From the NCBI GenBank assembly GCA_947168045.1, contig CAMVKN010000010.1, positions 1-64,000 on the forward strand: a stretch of 64,000 bases of DNA. Reading direction: 5' to 3'. The stretch comes from an uncultured Prevotellaceae bacterium. GTDB taxonomy: Bacteria > Bacteroidota > Bacteroidia > Bacteroidales > Bacteroidaceae. Position 1 is the first letter of the stretch. Every line of letters begins with the position of its first letter. Made by a program: the position numbers and the translations under genes. The notes beneath the pieces are model-generated. The model made no database searches and had not been told where the DNA came from. It saw only the letters and a program-made list of their open reading frames with translations. Positions 45,703 to 53,902 of the stretch are shown here, piece after piece.

Positions 45703-46794
45703 TAAGCTCGAGAAGTACTGGTCCAGCAACTCCTGGGCGGCCACGAAGCTGGTCTTCTGGCCCTGAAGGACGCTGCGCTCGGCCTGCGTCAGCTGCTGCT
45801 GGATGGCGGGGTCGTTGTAGAAGCTGAGACGCAAGTGCTCGTTGATGCTCTCGTACATCCAGTACTTGGCCTGCTCGTTCCGGCGGTAGTCGAAGTAGCC
45901 GTTGGCCCGGACGAAGTCGAAATACTGGTAGATCATGTCCCACACCTCCTTGATGCCCAGGCCATAGAAACCGCTGTAGCAGAGCACCTTCGGCATCCAT
46001 CCGCTCTCAGGCATGGGGAAGAAATGGAGCGCGTTGCGGAAGTTGGTGGCAGCCATCTGACAACGGTCCACGTTGTCGCCATCGCACTTGTTGATGACGA
46101 TGCCGTCGCTGATTTCCATGATGCCACGCTTGATGCCCTGCAGCTCGTCGCCCGTACCCGCCACCTGGATGAGCAGGAAGAAGTCGACCATAGAGTGGCA
46201 GGCCGTCTCGCTCTGTCCTACACCGACGGTCTCTACGAAAATCTTGTCGAAGCCAGCCGCCTCGCAGAGGATGATGGTCTCACGCGTCTTACGTGCCACG
46301 CCGCCGAGCGAGCCTGCCGACGGACTGGGGCGTATGAACGAGTCAGGGTGCACGGCCAGCTTCTCCATGCGCGTCTTGTCGCCCAGGATGCTGCCCTTGG
46401 AGCGCTCCGATGACGGGTCGATGGCGAGCACGGCCAGGCGTCCGCCCTTCTCCTTGAGCAGATGGATGCCAAACTCGTCGATGCTTGTTGACTTGCCGGC
46501 GCCGGGCACGCCGCTGATGCCGATGCGGACACTGTTGCCACTGTAGGGCAGGCACTTCTCGATGACCTCCTGCGCCTTGGCTTGATGGCTGGGGTTGACG
46601 CTCTCGATGAGCGTGACGGCCTGCGAGAGAATGGTGATGTCGCCCTTGACGATGCCCTCCACCATGTCGGCGGCACTCAGCTCGCGGCGGTGGAAACGGC
46701 CCCGCTTCAGGTAGGGGTTGATGATGGCCTGCTGCTCTACGCCGCTGTTCACTTGCAAGCCTGCATATTCAGCACTGTTTTCAGGATGTTCCAT
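45694..46794 (-). CDS. meaB: methylmalonyl-CoA mutase-associated GTPase MeaB
   Basis: G3E-family P-loop GTPase protecting and loading methylmalonyl-CoA mutase. It has 366 residues: Walker A GVPGAGKST (near 95), AIDPSSERSKGSILGDKTRM, IVETVGVGQSE-type switch, and VINKCDGDN as G4. The gene starts within the stop of the DUF1573 gene (1-nt overlap). Its mutase partner is not in the window. Its role supports the succinate-propionate pathway typical of this group. Confidence 0.95.
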   Translation of the reverse strand: MEHPENSAEYAGLQVNSGVEQQAIINPYLKRGRFHRRELSAADMVEGIVKGDITILSQAVTLIESVNPSHQAKAQEVIEKCLPYSGNSVRIGISGVPGAGKSTSIDEFGIHLLKEKGGRLAVLAIDPSSERSKGSILGDKTRMEKLAVHPDSFIRPSPSAGSLGGVARKTRETIILCEAAGFDKIFVETVGVGQSETACHSMVDFFLLIQVAGTGDELQGIKRGIMEISDGIVINKCDGDNVDRCQMAATNFRNALHFFPMPESGWMPKVLCYSGFYGLGIKEVWDMIYQYFDFVRANGYFDYRRNEQAKYWMYESINEHLRLSFYNDPAIQQQLTQAERSVLQGQKTSFVAAQELLDQYFSSLKR

Positions 46795-47861
46795 TATTCT
46801 ACGTTGATGGTAATGACAACTTTTGAGTTCTTGGGGTCGTTGGTAATCATCAGGATGCGGGGCTTGGAGCGTGCCTTCCTAATTTGCGATGGTACGATGC
46901 TGACACGCAGCTTTGTGGACTCACCTGGCTGCAACTCGCTCTTGGGCAGCTTCACCTTGATGCCGCCAGTGAACATCTGGAGCGAGGTGACCTTCAGGGC
47001 ACTATTTCCGTTGTTCGTCAGGATGATGGTGCCATTCTTGTGGTGCGCATCCAGGCTGAGGGCCTCAGCTGAGAGGTGCAGCTGTGGTGTCGAAGCGCCA
47101 TCGCCCTGCGCGATGGCTTCGGGCAGCAGGACGACGCTGACGGGTATCTCCGTCTCATCGCTGATGCGCTCACCGATGCGCTTAGCCAGATAGACGCTGA
47201 CCTGCGTCAGGCCATAGCTGTGCACCTCCTCAGAGTTCAGCGTCAGCACAATCTTTCCGCTGCGGTTAGGCTCCAGCGTCTCAGGCATGGCCAGTGCATG
47301 CAACCATGAAGGCATGTGCAGGATATTGGGCGTCATGTTCTGCTCGGTGTTGTTCAGCAAGTTGATTTCCACCTCACGCGTCTCACCCTTCTTCACATCG
47401 TCGAACTCAATGTTGTTCGTTGAACTGAGCAGACCGTTCATGTCGTAGGGATAGCGGTTGGAGTAGTCCACAAGGTCAGCCAGCACCACGCCCTTCATCT
47501 TCAGGTAGACAGGCTCGGGGGTGGCATTGCTGTAGACGGCCACCTGCTTGGTGAAATGGCCTAGGAGCTTGGCATCGTAGGTGAGCGAGATGGTGAAGCG
47601 TTCGCCGGCGCCGACGGTCTTAGGCCCGTCGACGGTGGTGCAGCCGCAGTCGGTCTCCAGCTTCTGGATGGTCATCGTCTTCAGGCTCTTGTTGCGCAAC
47701 TCGAAGGTGGCGGTGACGGGCACCTCAAAGCCCGTCTTGCCTACGTCGACGGTGGTTTTGTTGATAGAGAGTCTCTGCGCCGCCCCTTCGCTGATAAAAA
47801 GCATGAAGAGTGCCAGCAGCACCATCCAGCGTTTATTGACACACAATATCTTGTCTTTCAT
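46794..47861 (-). CDS. DUF1573 (ASH/HYDIN-like) secreted protein
   Basis: Predicted exported protein of 355 residues, signal peptide ending FISEGAAQ. The first Ig-like DUF1573 domain (about 30-125) has the signature LETDCGCTTV. Two further beta-sandwich domains follow. Function is unknown; such domains occur in periplasmic or outer-membrane scaffold proteins. ATG 47861 is preferred because it begins a signal peptide; the longer open frame runs into the previous gene. Coupled to meaB by overlap. Confidence 0.8.
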   Translation of the reverse strand: MKDKILCVNKRWMVLLALFMLFISEGAAQRLSINKTTVDVGKTGFEVPVTATFELRNKSLKTMTIQKLETDCGCTTVDGPKTVGAGERFTISLTYDAKLLGHFTKQVAVYSNATPEPVYLKMKGVVLADLVDYSNRYPYDMNGLLSSTNNIEFDDVKKGETREVEINLLNNTEQNMTPNILHMPSWLHALAMPETLEPNRSGKIVLTLNSEEVHSYGLTQVSVYLAKRIGERISDETEIPVSVVLLPEAIAQGDGASTPQLHLSAEALSLDAHHKNGTIILTNNGNSALKVTSLQMFTGGIKVKLPKSELQPGESTKLRVSIVPSQIRKARSKPRILMITNDPKNSKVVITINVE

Positions 47862-47895
47862 ATTGATTCGTTTATTCTTAAAAAACATTTCACAT

Positions 47896-50800
47896 TCACT
47901 GTCCACTATTTGTCGAAGCGCTATCACAGTGTAGCACAATGGACCTGGCAGTACCATGGAACTCGGGACTGTAGGCGCACTGCACGGTGCAGGTGCCCGT
48001 CTCGTAGGTTCCGGCGCGGTCAATGTAGTATTCTGTCTCAATGAAATGTCTCCCCTTGGGCAGACGGTCAAAGAAGTAGTTGGTGACATAGTCCTTGGGA
48101 GCACAGTAGTAGCCTTCACGCCAGTGGTAACCACTGAGCTGTTTGACAGGCTCCATGCAGGCGGCTCGCTTGTCGCTCACCTGGACGAAGTCGTAGTCGC
48201 GGTCCGCCTCGATGGTGATACGCACCTTGATGCGGTCGCCCACTTTGATTTGAGTATTGAGATTTGAGATTTGAGATGTATTATCACCTATGAGTAACTC
48301 GCGCTTGACGCTGATGCCGCTCTTCTGGTCGGCAATGTCACTGGTGGGCTGCATGAACTGGGCATAGACGCTACCCCAACTGATGCCCGTGCTCGTCTTG
48401 TTGGCGCTGAAGGTGGCGGGCAGCTTGTCGGTGACAGGCACCGTGGTCTTGACGTAACCCAGACCGGCGGTGGCATCGCTGGTTTCCAAGGGCTTGCCGT
48501 CGATGCACAGCTCAGTCCTGGCCTGCGGGGCCAGTGTCTGACTGTTGCCGTCGAGGAAGGCGTAGATGGCATCGACACTGTTCAGCGGCGTGTCCCAGGC
48601 CTGGGTGCGCTTCTGCTGCAACAGCCAGCGCTGCATCTCACTGATGGTGAGGGTGTCCTGCGGTGTCAGCAGCTTCATAGCTTCGATGGCGGCCACCTGT
48701 GTGGGCAGTTTATAGTCGCGCCATGAGTAGGCGGCGCGCTGCGTGTCGTAGTAGCGACCCATGTTCTCACGGTACACCGTCCACTCCTTCAGGCTCTTGA
48801 CATAGCCCTTGTCCTGCAAGATGATGGCCGAGAGCGCCTTCTCGTAGATGGTCTGGTTCTTAGTCTCCTTCTTCAGCAGACTCTTCAGGTAGGTGTTGGC
48901 ATCGGTCACATCCTTGGGCAGCTGGCGTCCGTCGAGGGCACAGATGTAGAGCCACTGCAGGGCACGGAAGCTGGGGAACACCTGCTTGTGCCCCTTCCGT
49001 TCTTCCTTCTTCATTTCTTTCACCAGCTCCACGATGTCGCGCCCCATGAAGGCGAAGGCATTGTCAAGCATGGCGGAGGTCTCATCCTGCCGAGCCGTCA
49101 TCTTGTTCAGGCGCACCAACATCTCGCTGACGGCAGTGGTGATGAAGGTGGAGCCGCCCATGCCCGGCCACCAGCTCCACGAGCCATCTTCATTCTGCAG
49201 CTTGCCCAGTTTGTCGATGGCTGTGCTCAGCCGCAGGTCGATGGTGTTCTTGTCAAAGAAGCTGGCCAGCTGCTGCTTCTGTTCCTGTTCGCGGTTGGTG
49301 TCCATCACCCACGGCGTCTCGTTCAGCAGCAGGTCTTTCAGGTCCTCGTTCCTCTGCAGTGAAGCGTGCAGTGTGTGGCGTGCATCGTTTGCTCCCGCTG
49401 TCTTTTCCTCCTGCTTCCACTGTTCGAAGACGTTCTTTGCCAGAGGGCTCTGCGCCAGGATATGGCGGCCAATGGCGTTGGCATAGAATGAGGTGGCCTG
49501 ACACACGGCACAGTCGTCGTGCGGGTGGCCAACGGTGGGCAACGCCTGAATCAACAGCCAGGCGGGGTTGTTGGTGTACTCAATGGTGAGTTGAGATTTG
49601 AGATTTGAGAATTGAGATTTATTGTTAGTCTCAGGCAGGAGCTTTCTTAAGTCTATCTCTTTGGTGCCTGGGCCGTTCTGGGTGAAGGGAACGGTGACGG
49701 TGACGCGCTCCGTCGAAGGCAGTATGGGCAGGTAGTGCTGCTCGCCGTCGCTATGGGTAGGAGTAACAATACTCACCCGCACAATCAGCAGGCCCGGCTC
49801 AAGCCTGAGGCCTGAGTTCTGAAGTCTGAACTCAACGGCTGTGGTCGAGCTGTCGGCGACGCTGACCTGTTGCTGCTGTTCGTAGACGACATCTTCAGTC
49901 TCAGGGTCGAGCAACTGTAGCATGGCAGTGCCGCTGATGGGCTTGTCGCTCATGTTCATCACGCGGGCGCTGATGGTGGCCTCGTCGCCTTCGCGCAGGA
50001 AGCGCGGCATGTTCGGCTGAATCATCACATCCTTGCGGGCCACGGCCTCGTCGGTCAGCTGACCGCACATCATGTCCTTGGTGTGGGCGATGCCCATGAA
50101 GCGCCATGTGGTGAGACTCTCAGGCAGGGTGAACTTCAGCGATACCTGACCGGTGGCGTCAGCCACGAGTTGCGGCATGAAGAACGCCGTCTCCTGCAGG
50201 TTCTCGCGCAGCTGCATCTCGGCCTGCCCAGGCTCTTCGTCCGGCACAGTGGCAGCAGCCCCGTTCATCATGGCCTTTTGTGCACCGAAAGCAACCTCTT
50301 GCACCTGACGGTCGCTTTCATCGGCAGCAGCCGCGAAGTCGACGTCGGCCGCTTCTTCTACTTCCGCCACGTCGTTGAGTCTAAGTTCCATGGCCCTTCT
50401 GGTCGTCTTGCGATAGATGCCGAAGTGTGGGCGATAACTGAAACTGGGGAACACGTCGTAGTCGAAGTGGCTGTAGCGCAATTGTGGCACGTTCAACGAA
50501 GGCTGGCGCTTAGATCCATTTCCGAAAATGTTGCCCCAATGTGCCTGACTCCATGAAGTGTACACATAGTTCAGACGGACAGGCGGCACCAGACTCCATG
50601 AGTGTTCGTAGATCTGGTCGAGACTCTTGTCGTAGAGCGTGGCCATCAGCTGTGCGTCGGCGGGTGTGCCGTCAGGCTTCACTACGGTGAGCGTCCATTC
50701 CTCCTGCTGGCCGGGGGTGAGCCGGTTGCGGAACGTCTTCCACTTCAGGTTCAGGTGCTTGTCGGGCAACGGCTTCTTGATGGTGGTGTTATAGACATAG

Positions 50801-53517
50801 TATTCTCCGCCCTTCACCCATCCGAAGGTGAGCATCAGGCCGTGGCCGTAACGCTCTTCATAGACGAACTTGCGGTTGATGAGTTCGTCGCTGATGTCAG
50901 CCGTGCCGCTCTCTATGAGTTTGTTGCCGCTGAAGATGGCGTACACTACGTGCACGTCCTTGTCTGACGAACCAACCTGTACGGTGACAGGCTTGCCGTC
51001 AGCGGGGAAGTGCTCGCGGCTGGTGTAGAACCAGCTGCGCATGTCGGCTACGGGGCGCTTGTCATCGAGTGAGAAAACAGTAAACTCTTGCTCAAGGGTG
51101 TCTCCCTGGCAGATGGCCGTCAGTGTGTGCAGTCCGCTTTTCAGTGAGGGTACGACGACGCGGTCGCTGGTCTTGGCCTTCTTCCAGCTGCTGTTGTCGA
51201 AGCGGTAGCGCACATTGCCCTCCAGGTCTGCTCCTGCGGCGTTCTGCAGGTGGAAGGCTATCCTGGTCTCGTCTTCGTTCAGCAACTTCTCGGGCAATGT
51301 GACGCTGAAGGCCGTCTTCCTGTTGCCCAAGGGCACCGACATCGTGCCCTGATGCGTCTCGCCAGCCTGGTCGGTGACGTCGGCGGTGATGACGAAGTTG
51401 TAGAACATGGGATGCTGCGTCTGCGGCACGACGAGCGGGATGGAAGCGGTGAACTGCCCCTTGTCGTCGGTCACGGCCTCGCCTTCTTCTATGAGCTCAT
51501 CGTCGCTGCCTGTGCCGATGTAGCCGTACTGCCAGTAGCGCGAGTAGTTCATCCACCAGAAGGCCAGGCGGCGCACCACCTTATACTTCACCGTGGCGCC
51601 CTGCACGGGTACGCCGGCATAACTGCGCACGTTGCCAGTGGCCTCGATGGTATCGCCCGCCTCATACTCGCGTGTCACCTGTGGGATATCAACCTCGAAG
51701 GTTGGCCGCTTGTATTCCTCCACACGGAAATAGTGGCTCTCGCCTCTGACGTTGATACTGAACTGTCCTGTCAGCCCCTGTGAGGGCAACACAAAGTCTG
51801 CCGAGGCCGTGCCGTATGCATCGGTGGTGACAGTGTGCTCCTCCACTGTCTCGTAGTTGGCATCCCTCAGATGGATGGTCAGTTCCTCGTTACCAATTGC
51901 ACGGTTGTCATTGCCTTCGTGGTTGCGGTAGAGGATGACGGCGGCATGTACCGTCTGTCCTGGACGGTAGATGCTGCGGTCGGTGAAGATGGCTGTCTGG
52001 CTCTCCTCGTAAACTTTTCTGTAATGGTAGCGTCCCCAGTCATCCATCTCAGGGCAGGCATTGTCAGATGTGGTATGCGCACGCAAGCGGAACCTGGAGG
52101 CATCTTTCTCAGGTGTCAGCATGCACTCGCCGTTGCCGTCGGTCGTCAGCGAGGCTTTACCTTCGTTCTGCCCCCAACCCCAGCGCACGTCGACGGTGGC
52201 GTTCTTTACGGGTTGGCCGGTGGTGGCGTTCACCACGACGATGCGCTTCTGCCCTTGCTCGTCAGCGTCGGCCGATGGCAGCGTTAGCGACAGTACGCGC
52301 AGGTCGCTGACGAAGTAGAGGCTGCGCGAGGTGCGCGTGGCGGGCTGGGTCTCAAACTCCAGCATATATACACCCACAGGCAGGCCGCCCAACTGCATCG
52401 AGTCGTTGAAGATTTCGTACGAGCGCTTGCCTACGAATGTCTTTGTCTGGGTCATCTCAGGCAGGGCGGTCAGCAGCGGCTTCAACTTCTTGTAGTGGCT
52501 GGGGCTGGCAGGGTTGAGTTCCGTAGTGCCGTCCACATTGACTTTATACACGCGCATGGTGAGTTCGCTGATGCCGCGGAGGTCGGTCAGGTCTACGGTT
52601 TGTGGACGCTGCGGGATGTTGACGCTTTTCCTCACCTCTGCTGCATATCCCAGCTCTGTGAGGTCGCGCTGACGGTTACGCAGATAGTTCATGCGCTGCC
52701 ACGAGCCCCAGCGCTCCAGCGCCATGTTGATGTACTGCCATTTCTGCTCGGCGGTGGCATCGGTGTGCTCGGCCATGTAGTCATAGCGGTCGATGGCCAG
52801 TTCGCCACACTCCGGCAGGTCTTGGTATTCGGCTATGAGCGAGTCGAGGCGCTGAATGTGCCTTGACTTGCTCAGCGGCTCCTGCTCAATGTCTTCCGGT
52901 TCCTCGTTCAGCAGCATCGACTCGCTGGCGAAAAGTGCTCCGTGGCGGTTGCCAGTCTTCAGGTAGTAGTCACGAAGTTGGCGTGCATAGCCTGCCTTGA
53001 TGCCGATGACGCTCAGTAGGTCGTCGCCGTAGTAACGGCTGTCCTCGCCCTTGATGACGAAGGGCTCGAAGTCGGTGGCCTTCACCGTGGCCAGCTCGTC
53101 GCTATAGGCCATGGCCTTGTCGTAGTAGTCCTGGCCTATCTGCTCGTGGTGCAGCTCGTCGAGCCAGCTGTTTTGGTAGTAGATGTAGCCCAAGACGGCA
53201 TAGTAGATAGCCTGCAGCACATGGTTGTCCTCGGCTTGCTCAGCGCGTTCCTTCAACTGCTCCACAACGGGTTTCAGCGAGTCGGGAGCCACCTCGCACT
53301 GCGAGTGGGCATGCTGCAGCTCGGCCTTCAGCAACTGGCCGTAGGCTTTCTCTTTCTCGGCTTTTGCCACTATCTTACCCAGCACTTCCTGCTCCGTCTG
53401 CGGCAGGTCGTTGTCCTGGGCGTCTTTCACCTGCTTCCACAGGGCGCTGTATGTCTGGGCGTTCATCATCGTAGCAAAGAATAAAGCTATCGTAGCAATC
53501 AGAATAGTTCTCTTCAT
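47896..53517 (-). CDS. alpha-2-macroglobulin-like protein without a visible thioester
   Basis: Very large exported protein, 1873 residues, signal peptide 1-20. A helical N-terminal part (to about 310) is followed by a chain of macroglobulin domains (including TDRSIYRPGQTVHAAVIL near 520), the A2M family core around YPMF-like TFMPQLVADATGQVSLKFTLPESLTTWRF (here split by an insert region), and an alpha/alpha toroid (about 1320-1600). Where A2Ms have CxEQ, this protein has DDCAVCQATSFYANA, so no covalent trap is expected; several Bacteroidota homologues are like this. Two short inserts (NKSQFSNLKSQ, NTSQISNLNTQ) are translated family C 7-nt repeats. First gene of the minus-strand operon. Confidence 0.85.
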   Translation of the reverse strand: MKRTILIATIALFFATMMNAQTYSALWKQVKDAQDNDLPQTEQEVLGKIVAKAEKEKAYGQLLKAELQHAHSQCEVAPDSLKPVVEQLKERAEQAEDNHVLQAIYYAVLGYIYYQNSWLDELHHEQIGQDYYDKAMAYSDELATVKATDFEPFVIKGEDSRYYGDDLLSVIGIKAGYARQLRDYYLKTGNRHGALFASESMLLNEEPEDIEQEPLSKSRHIQRLDSLIAEYQDLPECGELAIDRYDYMAEHTDATAEQKWQYINMALERWGSWQRMNYLRNRQRDLTELGYAAEVRKSVNIPQRPQTVDLTDLRGISELTMRVYKVNVDGTTELNPASPSHYKKLKPLLTALPEMTQTKTFVGKRSYEIFNDSMQLGGLPVGVYMLEFETQPATRTSRSLYFVSDLRVLSLTLPSADADEQGQKRIVVVNATTGQPVKNATVDVRWGWGQNEGKASLTTDGNGECMLTPEKDASRFRLRAHTTSDNACPEMDDWGRYHYRKVYEESQTAIFTDRSIYRPGQTVHAAVILYRNHEGNDNRAIGNEELTIHLRDANYETVEEHTVTTDAYGTASADFVLPSQGLTGQFSINVRGESHYFRVEEYKRPTFEVDIPQVTREYEAGDTIEATGNVRSYAGVPVQGATVKYKVVRRLAFWWMNYSRYWQYGYIGTGSDDELIEEGEAVTDDKGQFTASIPLVVPQTQHPMFYNFVITADVTDQAGETHQGTMSVPLGNRKTAFSVTLPEKLLNEDETRIAFHLQNAAGADLEGNVRYRFDNSSWKKAKTSDRVVVPSLKSGLHTLTAICQGDTLEQEFTVFSLDDKRPVADMRSWFYTSREHFPADGKPVTVQVGSSDKDVHVVYAIFSGNKLIESGTADISDELINRKFVYEERYGHGLMLTFGWVKGGEYYVYNTTIKKPLPDKHLNLKWKTFRNRLTPGQQEEWTLTVVKPDGTPADAQLMATLYDKSLDQIYEHSWSLVPPVRLNYVYTSWSQAHWGNIFGNGSKRQPSLNVPQLRYSHFDYDVFPSFSYRPHFGIYRKTTRRAMELRLNDVAEVEEAADVDFAAAADESDRQVQEVAFGAQKAMMNGAAATVPDEEPGQAEMQLRENLQETAFFMPQLVADATGQVSLKFTLPESLTTWRFMGIAHTKDMMCGQLTDEAVARKDVMIQPNMPRFLREGDEATISARVMNMSDKPISGTAMLQLLDPETEDVVYEQQQQVSVADSSTTAVEFRLQNSGLRLEPGLLIVRVSIVTPTHSDGEQHYLPILPSTERVTVTVPFTQNGPGTKEIDLRKLLPETNNKSQFSNLKSQLTIEYTNNPAWLLIQALPTVGHPHDDCAVCQATSFYANAIGRHILAQSPLAKNVFEQWKQEEKTAGANDARHTLHASLQRNEDLKDLLLNETPWVMDTNREQEQKQQLASFFDKNTIDLRLSTAIDKLGKLQNEDGSWSWWPGMGGSTFITTAVSEMLVRLNKMTARQDETSAMLDNAFAFMGRDIVELVKEMKKEERKGHKQVFPSFRALQWLYICALDGRQLPKDVTDANTYLKSLLKKETKNQTIYEKALSAIILQDKGYVKSLKEWTVYRENMGRYYDTQRAAYSWRDYKLPTQVAAIEAMKLLTPQDTLTISEMQRWLLQQKRTQAWDTPLNSVDAIYAFLDGNSQTLAPQARTELCIDGKPLETSDATAGLGYVKTTVPVTDKLPATFSANKTSTGISWGSVYAQFMQPTSDIADQKSGISVKRELLIGDNTSQISNLNTQIKVGDRIKVRITIEADRDYDFVQVSDKRAACMEPVKQLSGYHWREGYYCAPKDYVTNYFFDRLPKGRHFIETEYYIDRAGTYETGTCTVQCAYSPEFHGTARSIVLHCDSASTNSGQ
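48246..48280 (-). repeat. 7-nt repeat, family C, in frame near the A2M C-terminus
   Basis: Units TTGAGAT/TTGAGTA; translated NTSQISNLNTQIK. Confidence 0.8.
49586..49621 (-). repeat. 7-nt repeat, family C, in frame in A2M
   Basis: Units TTGAGAT/TTGAGAA; translated NKSQFSNLKSQ just before the LTIEYTNNPAW segment. Confidence 0.8.
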
Positions 53518-53547
53518 CTCTCAGTACGTTTTTAGTTTTGCGTAATG

Positions 53548-53555
53548 CAAAGATA
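53548..53555 (-). promoter_or_regulatory. -7 box of the A2M operon
   Basis: CAAAGATA reads TATCTTTG on the minus strand, 30 nt before the A2M start. The -33 box is poor. Confidence 0.4.
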
Positions 53556-53557
53556 CA

Positions 53558-53620
53558 CTAGTTGGCCTTGTTGCGCAGCATGTGCTTGGCAGCCCAGTCA
53601 AATCTTATATACTTATCCAT
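53558..53620 (-). pseudogene. 20-codon remnant of a PD-(D/E)XK (Rpn-like) transposase/nuclease gene
   Basis: MDKYIRFDWAAKHMLRNKAN followed by a stop matches, from memory, the beginning of Bacteroidota Rpn/PD-(D/E)XK putative transposases, which normally continue FxxLEGFL. It is preceded on the same strand by a -7 box (TAACTTTG, 53654-53647). The rest of the gene is gone and the A2M promoter now follows. It could be a small real peptide, but deletion remnant is more likely. Confidence 0.45.
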
Positions 53621-53747
53621 ATTCCATTCGTTGTATTCGTTGGTTGCAAAGTTACAAACAAATATCTGAACCGCCAAGCGATTCCTTTTTTTTTTGCTGC
53701 ATCCTTTTCGAATTAGCGTAAACTAACATGAATAATTGTGGCAGACA

Positions 53748-53885
53748 ACTACCTTTGGCTGTCACCGAAGGTACTTTTCCTCGCTTATTCGTACCTTTGG
53801 CTGTCGCCGAAGGTACTTCCGCTCGGAAAAAGCGAAAGAAAAAAGAGTTTTTCTTTTGCTTTTCGCTTGCTTATTCGTACCTTTG
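53748..53885 (+). promoter_or_regulatory. argS promoter cassette with tandem -7 boxes and inverted repeats
   Basis: TACCTTTG occurs at 53750, 53792 and 53878. The last has TTTG 19 bp upstream and lies 17 nt before the argS start. Two copies of TACCTTTGGCTGTC(A/G)CCG with inverted AAGGTA follow one another. The same module, including CTCGCTTATTCG, precedes aroB on the other strand. Confidence 0.65.
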
Positions 53886-53902
53886 CACAAAAATTTGCGA
53901 AT

